A stretch of DNA of 34,682 nucleotides, taken from Alphaproteobacteria bacterium. GTDB lineage: Bacteria; Bacteroidota; Bacteroidia; Chitinophagales; Chitinophagaceae. The position numbers and the translations under genes were made by a program. The stretch spans positions 30,013 to 64,694 of the forward strand of contig JASGCT010000006.1 in the NCBI GenBank assembly GCA_030053915.1. The letters run 5' to 3'. The notes under the pieces are model-generated. The model saw only the letters and a program-made list of their open reading frames with translations. It was not told the DNA's origin and did no database searches. The first letter of the stretch is position 1; each line of letters opens with the position of its first letter. Shown in pieces: positions 1 through 7,791 of the stretch.

Positions 1-18
1 TAACTTCCAACCCAAAAA

Positions 19-942
19 TTAAGGGAGTTTTGTAAAGGCAATTTTTTCAACCTTTCCCTGTTGTTCTAAGTCTTTTAAAATTGAATCTAAAAGTCCATTT
101 ATAAAACGTCCACTTTTTTCGGTACTGTACATTTTGGCAATATCAATATATTCATTTAAGGTTACCTTGGCTGGTATTGTTTCAAAATAAAGAAATTCAG
201 TAATAGCCATTTTACATAAAATAAGGTCGTTTTTGGCAAGTCTATCTTCCTTCCAATTCATTAATTTTGGGTTTATGATACTATCATAATCATCATTTTT
301 TTCAAAACATAACGAAAAAAGTTTAATCCCAAAATTCCTTTTTTCGTCATCAATAATAGGGTCAGATATATGTTTTTCTAAATTTTTTATAAAATTATCA
401 AAGCGAATGATAATCCATTCTAAATCACTTTCAAAGCTAGGATATTTTAATTCTAGATGCGACCAAAAACTTTCATCTTCAAGTAAAATCGTTTCCCATA
501 AAAAGCCAATTATTTTTTTTTCATTTGAGTTCGATTGCAGATTACTAAATTCTTTAAAGTTTGGGGTATTTATGAATTGAAAGTACCAATTTTTAATAGA
601 TTCATGGTCAAGATCGGCTTCAGGTTTATACCCTTTAATATTAATAAATTGAATGGATGATGATAACTCTTTAATAAAAACACTATCAGCAAGTTTTAAA
701 TTGACAAATTGATTTTGGTTTTCTGGTAAAAATTTTTGAGATTTTTTTAATTCATCAATATTTGCATATTGAACAATTTTTGTTATTAATAAACAAATAT
801 AATTAAATAAGTTGACCGATTTTTGCAAATCTTCTTCAAAAAAAGATATATAGTGTTTGGTATTGTGAATGTTAGAAGGATTTACAGCGGATTTATATAA
901 TTGTTGAAAGACCTTTATTCTTATGTCATGGCGTGTTATCAT
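19..942 (-). CDS. nusB: Transcription antitermination protein NusB (long Bacteroidota form)
   Basis: NusB binds boxA RNA with NusE (S10) to keep RNA polymerase processive, chiefly on rRNA operons. The 307-residue product carries the NusB signature in its last 60 residues (247-292): ITEFLYFETIPAKVTLNEY, then an AKMYSTEKSGRFINGLLD helix pair. The N-terminal ~190 residues are a charged, weakly conserved extension; E. coli NusB is about 140 residues, and long versions are usual in Bacteroidota. The ATG is at 942, with a -7 box (TATCTTTG on this strand, 957-964) 14 nt upstream. It is divergent from the exonuclease gene. The family call is firm; the role of the N-terminal extension is unknown. Confidence 0.93.
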   Translation of the reverse strand: MITRHDIRIKVFQQLYKSAVNPSNIHNTKHYISFFEEDLQKSVNLFNYICLLITKIVQYANIDELKKSQKFLPENQNQFVNLKLADSVFIKELSSSIQFINIKGYKPEADLDHESIKNWYFQFINTPNFKEFSNLQSNSNEKKIIGFLWETILLEDESFWSHLELKYPSFESDLEWIIIRFDNFIKNLEKHISDPIIDDEKRNFGIKLFSLCFEKNDDYDSIINPKLMNWKEDRLAKNDLILCKMAITEFLYFETIPAKVTLNEYIDIAKMYSTEKSGRFINGLLDSILKDLEQQGKVEKIAFTKLP

Positions 943-956
943 AATAAAATTGTGTG

Positions 957-964
957 CAAAGATA
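957..964 (-). promoter_or_regulatory. -7 box of the nusB promoter
   Basis: TATCTTTG on the minus strand matches the Bacteroidota -7 consensus TAnnTTTG and lies 14 nt before the nusB ATG. Confidence 0.6.
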
Positions 965-1007
965 AAAGATTAAATTAAAATAAACTAATTTAATACAAAA
1001 ATTTTGT

Positions 1008-1015
1008 ATTTTTGT
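1008..1015 (+). promoter_or_regulatory. -7 box almost touching the exonuclease ATG
   Basis: TATTTTTG ends only 3 nt before the ATG at 1019. With the usual 3-7 nt from box to transcription start, the mRNA would be leaderless or nearly so. This box also argues against the upstream in-frame TTG at 1004 as the start. Confidence 0.55.
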
Positions 1016-1018
1016 AGC

Positions 1019-1546
1019 ATGGAGTTTGCAATTGTTGATGTAGAAACTACGGGTTCATCGGCTTATACTAATAGAATAATGGATATCGGTATCGTAATTA
1101 CCGATAGTAAACAGGTTTTAAATAAATACTCAACACTTTTAAACCCAAATCAATCCATTCAACCCTTTGTTCAAAAAATGACAGGCATCTATCAAAACGA
1201 AGTATTAAACGAGCCTTTGTTTCATGATGTTTCAAAAATTGTGTTTGATATGCTTCAGAATAAAATATTTGTAGCACATAATGTTAAGTTCGATTATAGT
1301 TTTATAGAACAATCCTTAAAGAGGTCGGGCTATCAATATCAAACCTCAAAATTATGTACTTTAACAATCGCCAGAAAATTAAAGCCAGAGTTAAAAAAAT
1401 TTAATGTGGGCTTTTTAGCAAATTATTATGGCATGGAATTAACAAAAAAACACCGTGCCTTACCAGATGCCGAAGCTACAGCATATATTTTTATTAAACT
1501 TATTGAAGAATTTGGATTAGAAAAAATTTTAGAATATCTAAAATAA
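1019..1546 (+). CDS. DEDDh 3'-5' exonuclease (DnaQ/epsilon-like)
   Basis: A 175-residue RNase T/DnaQ-fold exonuclease. Visible catalytic motifs are ExoI VDVETTG (Asp7, Glu9), ExoII in AHNVKFDYSF, and ExoIII with His and Asp in HRALPDAEAT, so all metal ligands of the DEDDh class are present. In many Bacteroidota this domain is fused to a UvrC-type GIY-YIG nuclease; here it ends soon after the exonuclease fold, making it a stand-alone form. I chose ATG 1019 over an in-frame TTG at 1004 because the TTG region overlaps the promoter -7 box. It could serve as a proofreading subunit or a repair nuclease; sequence alone does not decide. Confidence 0.85.
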   Translation: MEFAIVDVETTGSSAYTNRIMDIGIVITDSKQVLNKYSTLLNPNQSIQPFVQKMTGIYQNEVLNEPLFHDVSKIVFDMLQNKIFVAHNVKFDYSFIEQSLKRSGYQYQTSKLCTLTIARKLKPELKKFNVGFLANYYGMELTKKHRALPDAEATAYIFIKLIEEFGLEKILEYLK

Positions 1547-1646
1547 ATGCCAATATGTCTTATTTTTTAAGTCAAAATGGCAAAGTGTCTTCTAAAAATC
1601 TTGGTTTTGGGCTTAGTCATCTTTTTGTAAGTTAAAATTTAAAAAT

Positions 1647-4238
1647 ATGAATACAAATAATTTTACAGTTCAGGTTAATAAAGTTTTTCAAGAAGCCCAG
1701 CAAACAGCCTTTAATAAAAGCCATAGTAATATCGAACTTGCCCACGTATTAGATGCCATGCTTGAAGATAAAGAAAGTATTATTAATTTTTTACTTAAAA
1801 AAAACACGATTTCTACGTCTGCTTTAAAATCAAAACTAAACCTCTTAATTCAAAAAATCCCTATTTTAACCGAAGGTCAACCTGCCCAGCAAATATCTAA
1901 TGAAGTGCAACAGGTGGTATTAAAAGCCAATAATCTATTAAATGGATTTGGCGATGAGTTTATTTCGTTAGAATTGCTGCTATTAGCTATGTTAAAAATT
2001 AAATCTTCAGTTTCGGAACTTTTAAAAGATGCCGGCTTAACCGAAAAGGGATTAGAAGAATCCATCAAATTGTTTCGAAAAGGTCAAAAAGTACAATCAA
2101 ACACCGAAGAAATTAAAACAGATTTTTTAAAAAAGTACACCATTAATTTAAATCAGTTAGCCCGCGAAGGCAAACTAGACCCAGTTATAGGAAGGGACGA
2201 GGAGATTAGACGTACCTTGCATATTTTGTCACGAAGAAATAAAAACAATCCTATTTTAATTGGTGAACCCGGTGTAGGTAAAACAGCCATCGCCGAAGGC
2301 TTAGCCATGCGCATTATAAATGGCGATGTGCCTGAAGATTTACTAAGTGTTACGTTATGCAATTTAGACATGGGTTTATTAATTGCAGGCGCAAAATATA
2401 AAGGTGAATTTGAAGAACGATTGAAAGGAGTTATTAAAGAAGTGGTTGATACACATGGCGATGTCGTTCTATTTATTGATGAAATACATACCTTAGTTGG
2501 CATGGGCGGTGGTGACGGTGCGATGGATGCCGCCAATATTTTAAAGCCAGCCTTAGCTCGTGGTGACATTAAAGTCATTGGTGCCACAACTCTTAACGAA
2601 TATCAAAAATATATCGAAAAAGACAAAGCCTTAGAAAGACGATTCCAAAAAGTCCTTATTGATGAACCCTCAAAAGATGATGCTGTAGCAATCTTAAGAG
2701 GTTTAAAAGAACGCTATGAAAGCCATCATCATATTCGTATTAAAGACGAGGCAATCATTGCAGCTGTTGAACTATCTCAACGTTATATTAGCGATCGATT
2801 TTTACCCGATAAAGCTATTGATTTAATTGATGAATCAGCTGCCAAACTCCGTTTAGAAATGAACTCTATGCCCGAGGAATTAGATAATTTGGAACGTGAC
2901 ATCAAACATATTGAAATTGCCTGTGAAGCCTTGAAAAGAGAACAAAATGATATACAACTAAAATCTTTAAAAACGGATTTAAACATTAAAATAGTTGAAC
3001 GCGATACCTTAAAAGTCAAGTGGTTACAAGAAAAAGATCTTGTTGAAAAAATACAAACTCATAAAAAGAATATAGAACAATTAAAAGTATTAGCCGAACA
3101 AGCCGAAAGGGTTTCTGATTTTGGTAAAGTTGCTGAAATAAGATATGGAAAAATTAAAGCTGAGGAACAAGCCATTCAAGATTATTCGCAACAATTTTCA
3201 GAATTTGGTAATCGTTTATTAAAAGAAGAAATTGATGCCGAAGATATTGCCGAAAGTATTTCAAAATCAACTGGCATACCCTTAGCTAAAATGTTACAAA
3301 CCGAGAAAGAAAAACTACTTAATTTAGAAGACGAACTCTTTAAACGCGTGGTAGGGCAAGACGAAGCGGTTACTGCGGTAGCGGACGCTATTCGCCGCAG
3401 CCGTGCGGGATTACAAGACCCCAAAAAACCTATCGGAAGTTTTATATTTTTAGGAAGTACTGGCGTTGGTAAAACCGAGCTTGCCAAAGCTCTTGCAGAT
3501 TATCTTTTTGATGATGAGTCGATGATGATACGCATTGATATGAGTGAATATCAAGAAAAACATAGCATATCCAGATTGGTAGGATCGCCACCCGGGTATG
3601 TTGGCTACGAAGAAGGAGGGCAACTTACAGAACAGGTAAGACGCAAACCTTATAGCGTAGTACTTTTTGATGAAATAGAAAAAGCGCATAGTGAAGTTTG
3701 GAATATTTTATTACAAGTTTTAGACGATGGCAGACTAACCGACAACAAAGGACGTTTGGTTAATTTTAAAAATACCATTATCATTATGACCTCAAATATA
3801 GGGGCACAAGTTTTGAGCGACATATTTATTGATGCCAATTCTAAAAATATCGAAAACAAACGGCAAGAAGCCTATAAAAGCGTTATGGAACTTTTAAAAC
3901 AAGCCGTTAGACCCGAATTTTTAAATAGAATTGATGAGATATTACTTTTTAATCCTTTACTTCCTAAGGATATGGTTCATGTTGTAAACATACAATTAAC
4001 GAAATTAAAAGAATTACTCAATCAACAAGGGCTTCATATTCAATTTACAAAGAATCTTATAAAATATTTAGCAGACATAGGTTACGATTTAGCATTTGGC
4101 GCCAGACCTTTGAAACGACTTATTCAAAAAGAACTATCCAATCCTTTAAGTAAACAAATTTTGGGTGGTTCCATTGTAACTGAAAAAGATATTATAGTAG
4201 ATTATATTGATAAAAAAGGAATTGTTTTCAGCAATTAA
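1647..4238 (+). CDS. clpB: ATP-dependent disaggregase ClpB
   Basis: A hexameric AAA+ chaperone that works with DnaK/DnaJ to pull polypeptides out of aggregates. The 863 residues match the family length. Order: N domain (~1-145); first AAA module with Walker A GEPGVGKT (206-213) and Walker B LFIDEIH; a coiled-coil middle domain (~400-530, rich in Leu, Glu and Lys) that distinguishes ClpB from ClpA and ClpC; second AAA module with Walker A GSTGVGKT (603-610), VVLFDEIEKAH, and the sensor-2 segment GARPLKR near the end. No ClpP-binding IGF/L loop or type VI secretion neighbours were noticed, so it is not a ClpA or ClpV homologue. No clear promoter was seen in the 100 nt upstream. All key residues look intact. 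Confidence 0.97.
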   Translation: MNTNNFTVQVNKVFQEAQQTAFNKSHSNIELAHVLDAMLEDKESIINFLLKKNTISTSALKSKLNLLIQKIPILTEGQPAQQISNEVQQVVLKANNLLNGFGDEFISLELLLLAMLKIKSSVSELLKDAGLTEKGLEESIKLFRKGQKVQSNTEEIKTDFLKKYTINLNQLAREGKLDPVIGRDEEIRRTLHILSRRNKNNPILIGEPGVGKTAIAEGLAMRIINGDVPEDLLSVTLCNLDMGLLIAGAKYKGEFEERLKGVIKEVVDTHGDVVLFIDEIHTLVGMGGGDGAMDAANILKPALARGDIKVIGATTLNEYQKYIEKDKALERRFQKVLIDEPSKDDAVAILRGLKERYESHHHIRIKDEAIIAAVELSQRYISDRFLPDKAIDLIDESAAKLRLEMNSMPEELDNLERDIKHIEIACEALKREQNDIQLKSLKTDLNIKIVERDTLKVKWLQEKDLVEKIQTHKKNIEQLKVLAEQAERVSDFGKVAEIRYGKIKAEEQAIQDYSQQFSEFGNRLLKEEIDAEDIAESISKSTGIPLAKMLQTEKEKLLNLEDELFKRVVGQDEAVTAVADAIRRSRAGLQDPKKPIGSFIFLGSTGVGKTELAKALADYLFDDESMMIRIDMSEYQEKHSISRLVGSPPGYVGYEEGGQLTEQVRRKPYSVVLFDEIEKAHSEVWNILLQVLDDGRLTDNKGRLVNFKNTIIIMTSNIGAQVLSDIFIDANSKNIENKRQEAYKSVMELLKQAVRPEFLNRIDEILLFNPLLPKDMVHVVNIQLTKLKELLNQQGLHIQFTKNLIKYLADIGYDLAFGARPLKRLIQKELSNPLSKQILGGSIVTEKDIIVDYIDKKGIVFSN

Positions 4239-4256
4239 TTAAAATGTTGAAAAGTA

Positions 4257-4279
4257 TTAATATTTTGTTAAAATATTAA
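4257..4279. terminator. AT-only hairpin after clpB
   Basis: A perfect inverted repeat, TTAATATTTT-GTT-AAAATATTAA, 18 nt after the clpB stop. It contains no G-C pair in the stem and is followed only by a short mixed T run, so it is at best a weak terminator. Confidence 0.3.
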
Positions 4280-4303
4280 AGATTTTATTCCGTTTATTAA
4301 AAT

Positions 4304-5185
4304 ATGGTAAAATATTATCCTAAAAAAGAAATTTCTTTAACATACTTATGGTCGGATTCAGATGACACAATTAAGCAAGAAGTCTTTAATAAAATGCTTC
4401 CGCATGTTACTAAGTACCGAAAAATCATTCAATCGCTTATTAATGACGCCTTAACGCAGCATGGAAAATCTAATTTAATTAAATTAGACAAAGAATTAAT
4501 GTACCATGAGACTTTGAATAGTCTTAAAAAATGGGCAAAACAGAAATCCCCGTCTTTAACTGAAGGCATTTTTTATTTAGATAGTTTGGTGTTTCCAAAT
4601 TTAAATTGGATAGCATACCAGTCCAAAATTAATTTTCTTTTAAAAGAAGTCTGGATAGAATTAACCCCGAACTTAACCAATGTAGAATTGGCAATAGTAA
4701 TACAAACACTTTTTAAGAAACATTTTAGATTAAACACCCACAATCCCGAACAAAAGGTTGAAGACTTTACCTTTCACCATTGGTTAGAAACACAACATGG
4801 TAGTCCTGCAGTGGCTATCATTTTATTACATATCATAAGTGATGTTTTAAAATTACCTGCCAAAGTTATTCATTGTAAAGGTCAAACAAATTTTTTAGCC
4901 TTTTATCCTCGAGCTTTTTTGGACGCACCTATTACTAATTTTATTCCAGAAAATATTTGTTTTGTTATGAGTGCTAAAGAGTTTGAGTTAATTCCTATTG
5001 ATGACATAAAAAGTTACATTGATGACGCACAATTATATCATCAAAATAATTATACCATTAAAAACAGCAAACAAGTGTTGGCAAATTTAGTAGAATGGAT
5101 TATTGAATTTTTAGCTACTTCGTCTCATCCCAATCAAACACATATTTTAAATACTTACTTAAAAGTAAAAAAATATTTAAATTAA
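4304..5185 (+). CDS. SirB1-type transglutaminase-like protein
   Basis: A 293-residue soluble protein with no signal peptide. The central part (about residues 150-205) resembles the SirB1/Transglut_core2 pattern: HHWLETQHGSPAVAIILL followed by a helix and KLPAKVIHCKGQTNFLAF, the usual 'G-x-P ... lgl ... GHF-l-a' block. The expected catalytic Cys and His of true transglutaminases are not clearly in place, as is common in SirB1-like proteins, so an enzymatic role is uncertain. It sits 65 nt downstream of clpB on the same strand, with an AT hairpin between; co-transcription is possible but unproven. The family call is moderate and the function unknown. Confidence 0.6.
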   Translation: MVKYYPKKEISLTYLWSDSDDTIKQEVFNKMLPHVTKYRKIIQSLINDALTQHGKSNLIKLDKELMYHETLNSLKKWAKQKSPSLTEGIFYLDSLVFPNLNWIAYQSKINFLLKEVWIELTPNLTNVELAIVIQTLFKKHFRLNTHNPEQKVEDFTFHHWLETQHGSPAVAIILLHIISDVLKLPAKVIHCKGQTNFLAFYPRAFLDAPITNFIPENICFVMSAKEFELIPIDDIKSYIDDAQLYHQNNYTIKNSKQVLANLVEWIIEFLATSSHPNQTHILNTYLKVKKYLN

Positions 5186-5375
5186 AACCTATTCACATTT
5201 AAAAAAAAGGTTTAAAAGATGTGATGTGATCAATGTAGCTCAATTGGGTGTGCAACTAAAGAAAACAACCTAATAATAATTTATAAATTATGAGTTTAAC
5301 TTATTATTTTTATAAAATTTTTTAAAAAAAAGTTTTTTAAAAAAAAAAATTAGTATCTTTAACAAATTTTAAATT

Positions 5376-6857
5376 ATGGGACTATTTTCTAAAAAATCTT
5401 TTACAACATTATTTTCAGATCTTGAAGCGAATCAAGATTTTAAAAAAACACTTGGGGCAACAAGTTTAATTTTATTAGGTATTGGGGCAATAATTGGTGC
5501 TGGGCTTTTTGTTAGAACGGCTTCAGCTACCGCATCGGCGGGAAATGCTGTAACATGGTCTTATGTTGTTGCCGCAGTGGGTTGTGCTTTTGCAGGTTTA
5601 TGCTACGCTGAGTTTTCAACCACCATTCCTGTTTCTGGAAGTGCGTATTCTTATGCATATTTTAGTCTTGGTGAAATAGTAGCATGGATAATTGGTTGGG
5701 CTTTAATTTTAGAATATGCCTTAGGTGCCGCCACTGTGTCTATTGCTTGGAGTGAATACTTTAATACTTTTTTAAAAGATTTTTTTAATACGACCATTCC
5801 TTATGAATGGTGTCATAGCCCTTTTCAACATTTTACTGACTCTAATGGTGTATATCATAGTGGTATTTTTAATATTGTAGCCGTATTTATCATTTTATTA
5901 ATTACACTTTTACTTATTAAAGGCATTGAAGAATCGGCTTTTATTAACGCCATTATAGTTATCATAAAAATATCTATTGTGATTGCCCTGATTGCGTTTG
6001 GTTGGCAATATATTAAGCCAGAAAATTATACACCATTTCTTATCCCAGATAATGAGCCAACAGTATATGGGCACGATTTTTCAGGGTGGCGTAAACATGG
6101 GCTCACCGGAATCTTTGGTGGCGCCGCCATTGTATTTTTTGCTTTTATTGGTTTTGACGCTGTTAGTACAGCCGCCCAAGAAACCAAAAACCCTAAACGA
6201 GATATGCCCATAGGTATCTTAGGATCATTGGCTGTTTGTACTATCTTATATATTTTGTTTGCCCATGTTTTAACAGGTTTAGTACCGTGGCGAGAATTTT
6301 TAGACCCCGAAAAAGGTAAAGAAGCCTCGGTTGTATATGCAATTAAACATGGTATGGGGTCGGGTTATTTATGGCTTTCCAAAGCGGTAACCATTGCTAT
6401 TTTAGCTGGGTTTTCTTCGGTTGTATTAGTTATGCTAATGGGACAAAGCCGAGTATTTTATTCGATGAGCAAAGACGGACTTTTACCGTCCTTATTTGGT
6501 GATATGCACCCTAAATACAAAACGCCTTATAAAGCTAATATGATTCTTTTTGTATTTGTAGGACTCATTGCAGGTATTGTGCCGTCTGACCAAACAGGCG
6601 ATTTAACTAGTTTTGGTACCTTATTAGCATTTACCATTGTGTGCGCCGGCGTGTGGATATTACGAATAAAGAACCCTGATTTAAAACGACCCTTTAAAGT
6701 GCCTATGGTACCTATTGTTTCTACCTTAGGAATTGCTGTTTGTGGGTTCTTAATTTATTCTATTGATTTATTTACGCTTAAAATGTCGTTACTGTGGATG
6801 GCCGTGGGTTTAATTGTTTATTTTTTGTATGGTAAACACCATAGTAAATTAAAATAA
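5376..6857 (+). CDS. APC-superfamily amino acid permease
   Basis: A 493-residue integral membrane protein with about 12-13 hydrophobic helices. It begins with the APC signature around residues 28-50 (SLILLGIGAIIGAGLFVRT), the unwound TM1 glycine motif that binds the substrate amino group. Next come TM2 and TM3 with YAEFSTTIPVSGSAYSY, then FFAFIGFDAVSTAAQETKNP in TM6, typical of the cationic-amino-acid-transporter (CAT/YfnA) branch. It probably works as a proton-coupled importer in the inner membrane; the substrate cannot be told. It is preceded by a 190-nt gap, and the -7 region (TATCTTTA) is a near match only. It looks intact. Confidence 0.88.
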   Translation: MGLFSKKSFTTLFSDLEANQDFKKTLGATSLILLGIGAIIGAGLFVRTASATASAGNAVTWSYVVAAVGCAFAGLCYAEFSTTIPVSGSAYSYAYFSLGEIVAWIIGWALILEYALGAATVSIAWSEYFNTFLKDFFNTTIPYEWCHSPFQHFTDSNGVYHSGIFNIVAVFIILLITLLLIKGIEESAFINAIIVIIKISIVIALIAFGWQYIKPENYTPFLIPDNEPTVYGHDFSGWRKHGLTGIFGGAAIVFFAFIGFDAVSTAAQETKNPKRDMPIGILGSLAVCTILYILFAHVLTGLVPWREFLDPEKGKEASVVYAIKHGMGSGYLWLSKAVTIAILAGFSSVVLVMLMGQSRVFYSMSKDGLLPSLFGDMHPKYKTPYKANMILFVFVGLIAGIVPSDQTGDLTSFGTLLAFTIVCAGVWILRIKNPDLKRPFKVPMVPIVSTLGIAVCGFLIYSIDLFTLKMSLLWMAVGLIVYFLYGKHHSKLK

Positions 6858-6904
6858 TACACCAGTAGTACAAAGCATTTTTTATTAATATATTTTAACT
6901 ACCA

Positions 6905-7564
6905 TTAAAGAGGTTTTTTAAAAATACCTGCTTCAACGGCGTAGGTTATAATTCCAGCTAAGCTTTTAGCACCAATTTTATCCATTATTTTTAGTCGATG
7001 TCCTTCAACTGTTCGTTTACTAATATTCATTTTATCGGCTATTTCTTTATTAGAGCACTCCATACATAACATTTTTATAACATCACGTTCTTTTTCGTTA
7101 AACGTAGCAAAATTATATCTATTATTTTGTTGTTTAGTAATTATAGAGGATAATCTTTCAGCAACAGGTTTATTAAAAAATGGTTTCCCTAAATAAACAG
7201 ATTTTATACAATCTATTAATTCTTCACAATCAATATCCTTACTTACATACCCTAAAACACCCGCCTCTAACATATCAATAATCGTTTTATCGTCTAAATT
7301 ATTAGTTAAAGAAATAACCTTTGTATTTCTATTATTTATTAAAATTTCACGAGTGGCTTCTACTCCAGATTTACTATAGAGTTCAGAATCTAAAATAACA
7401 ATATCTGGCTCGCGCGCAATAGTTAAATCTATAACTTCTTGACCATTTTTGGCTTCACCTATTATATCAATACTAGAGAATTTTGATAACAAAATCTTTA
7501 AACCATTTCTAAAAATGATATGATTATCGCCAATAACGATTCGTATTCTTCTGTTTAACATCAT
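6905..7564 (-). CDS. NarL/FixJ-family response regulator (orphan)
   Basis: 219 residues from the MM start at 7564. A receiver domain (~6-125) has phospho-acceptor Asp59 (VILDSE), switch Thr87 and Lys109 (GYVSKD). A LuxR-type HTH (~150-210) follows, with NEKERDVIKML and SNKEIADKMNISKRTVEGH. The acidic pocket reads GDNH at 12-15, so one of the two usual acidic residues is Asn14; Mg binding or phosphorylation might be altered. No histidine kinase is encoded nearby. The in-frame TTG at 7591 overlaps promoter-like sequence (GTATTTTG) and is a poorer start. It is divergent from yifB across ~230 bp that holds two palindromic sites. Confidence 0.88.
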   Translation of the reverse strand: MMLNRRIRIVIGDNHIIFRNGLKILLSKFSSIDIIGEAKNGQEVIDLTIAREPDIVILDSELYSKSGVEATREILINNRNTKVISLTNNLDDKTIIDMLEAGVLGYVSKDIDCEELIDCIKSVYLGKPFFNKPVAERLSSIITKQQNNRYNFATFNEKERDVIKMLCMECSNKEIADKMNISKRTVEGHRLKIMDKIGAKSLAGIITYAVEAGIFKKPL

Positions 7565-7643
7565 ATAAAATATTTTGATTGCAAAATACAAAAAAGAATA
7601 CTATATTTTTAAAGTATTTATACTTAATTTAATTTTGTATTTA

Positions 7644-7661
7644 TTTAGACTAAATTCTAAT
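7644..7661. promoter_or_regulatory. Degenerate copy of a palindromic operator-like site
   Basis: TTTAGACTAAATTCTAAT resembles the perfect site at 7696-7713. The left half (TTTAGACTAA) is identical and the right half is degenerate. The two copies start 52 bp apart, close to five helical turns. Confidence 0.4.
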
Positions 7662-7695
7662 TAAGAATTTGATTATTATAAATTTAGGAAAACCA

Positions 7696-7713
7696 TTTAG
7701 ACTAAAGTCTAAA
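7696..7713. promoter_or_regulatory. Palindromic operator-like site between the response regulator and yifB
   Basis: TTTAGACT-AA-AGTCTAAA is an exact inverted repeat with 8-bp arms and a 2-bp spacer. It lies in the divergent intergenic region about 130 bp before the response regulator start and 80 bp before yifB. LuxR-type regulators bind inverted repeats, so autoregulation is a reasonable guess, not a demonstrated fact. Confidence 0.45.
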
Positions 7714-7769
7714 GTTTTTAAAGCCTTTTTATGCGTACTTTTACTTCAAATATAATTTGTTTAATAGTT

Positions 7770-7777
7770 TAAATTTG
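7770..7777 (+). promoter_or_regulatory. -7 box of yifB
   Basis: TAAATTTG, 14 nt upstream of the yifB ATG. No well-spaced -33 TTG was found. Confidence 0.5.
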
Positions 7778-7791
7778 CAAAATTTTTATCT

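Noticed and set aside
3450-3689. 79-codon antisense ORF within clpB (and other antisense ORFs there)
   Set aside because: clpB is conserved on the plus strand across the whole span; the antisense frames are shadows of its codon bias.
1647-4238. ClpV-type ATPase of a type VI secretion system
   Set aside because: The middle domain and lengths match ClpB, and no secretion genes are near.
5235-5265. tRNA-like string TGTAGCTCAATTGGGT resembling a D-arm
   Set aside because: No acceptor pairing, anticodon stem or GGTTCGAATCC-like T-arm can be built around it; most likely chance or a decayed fragment.
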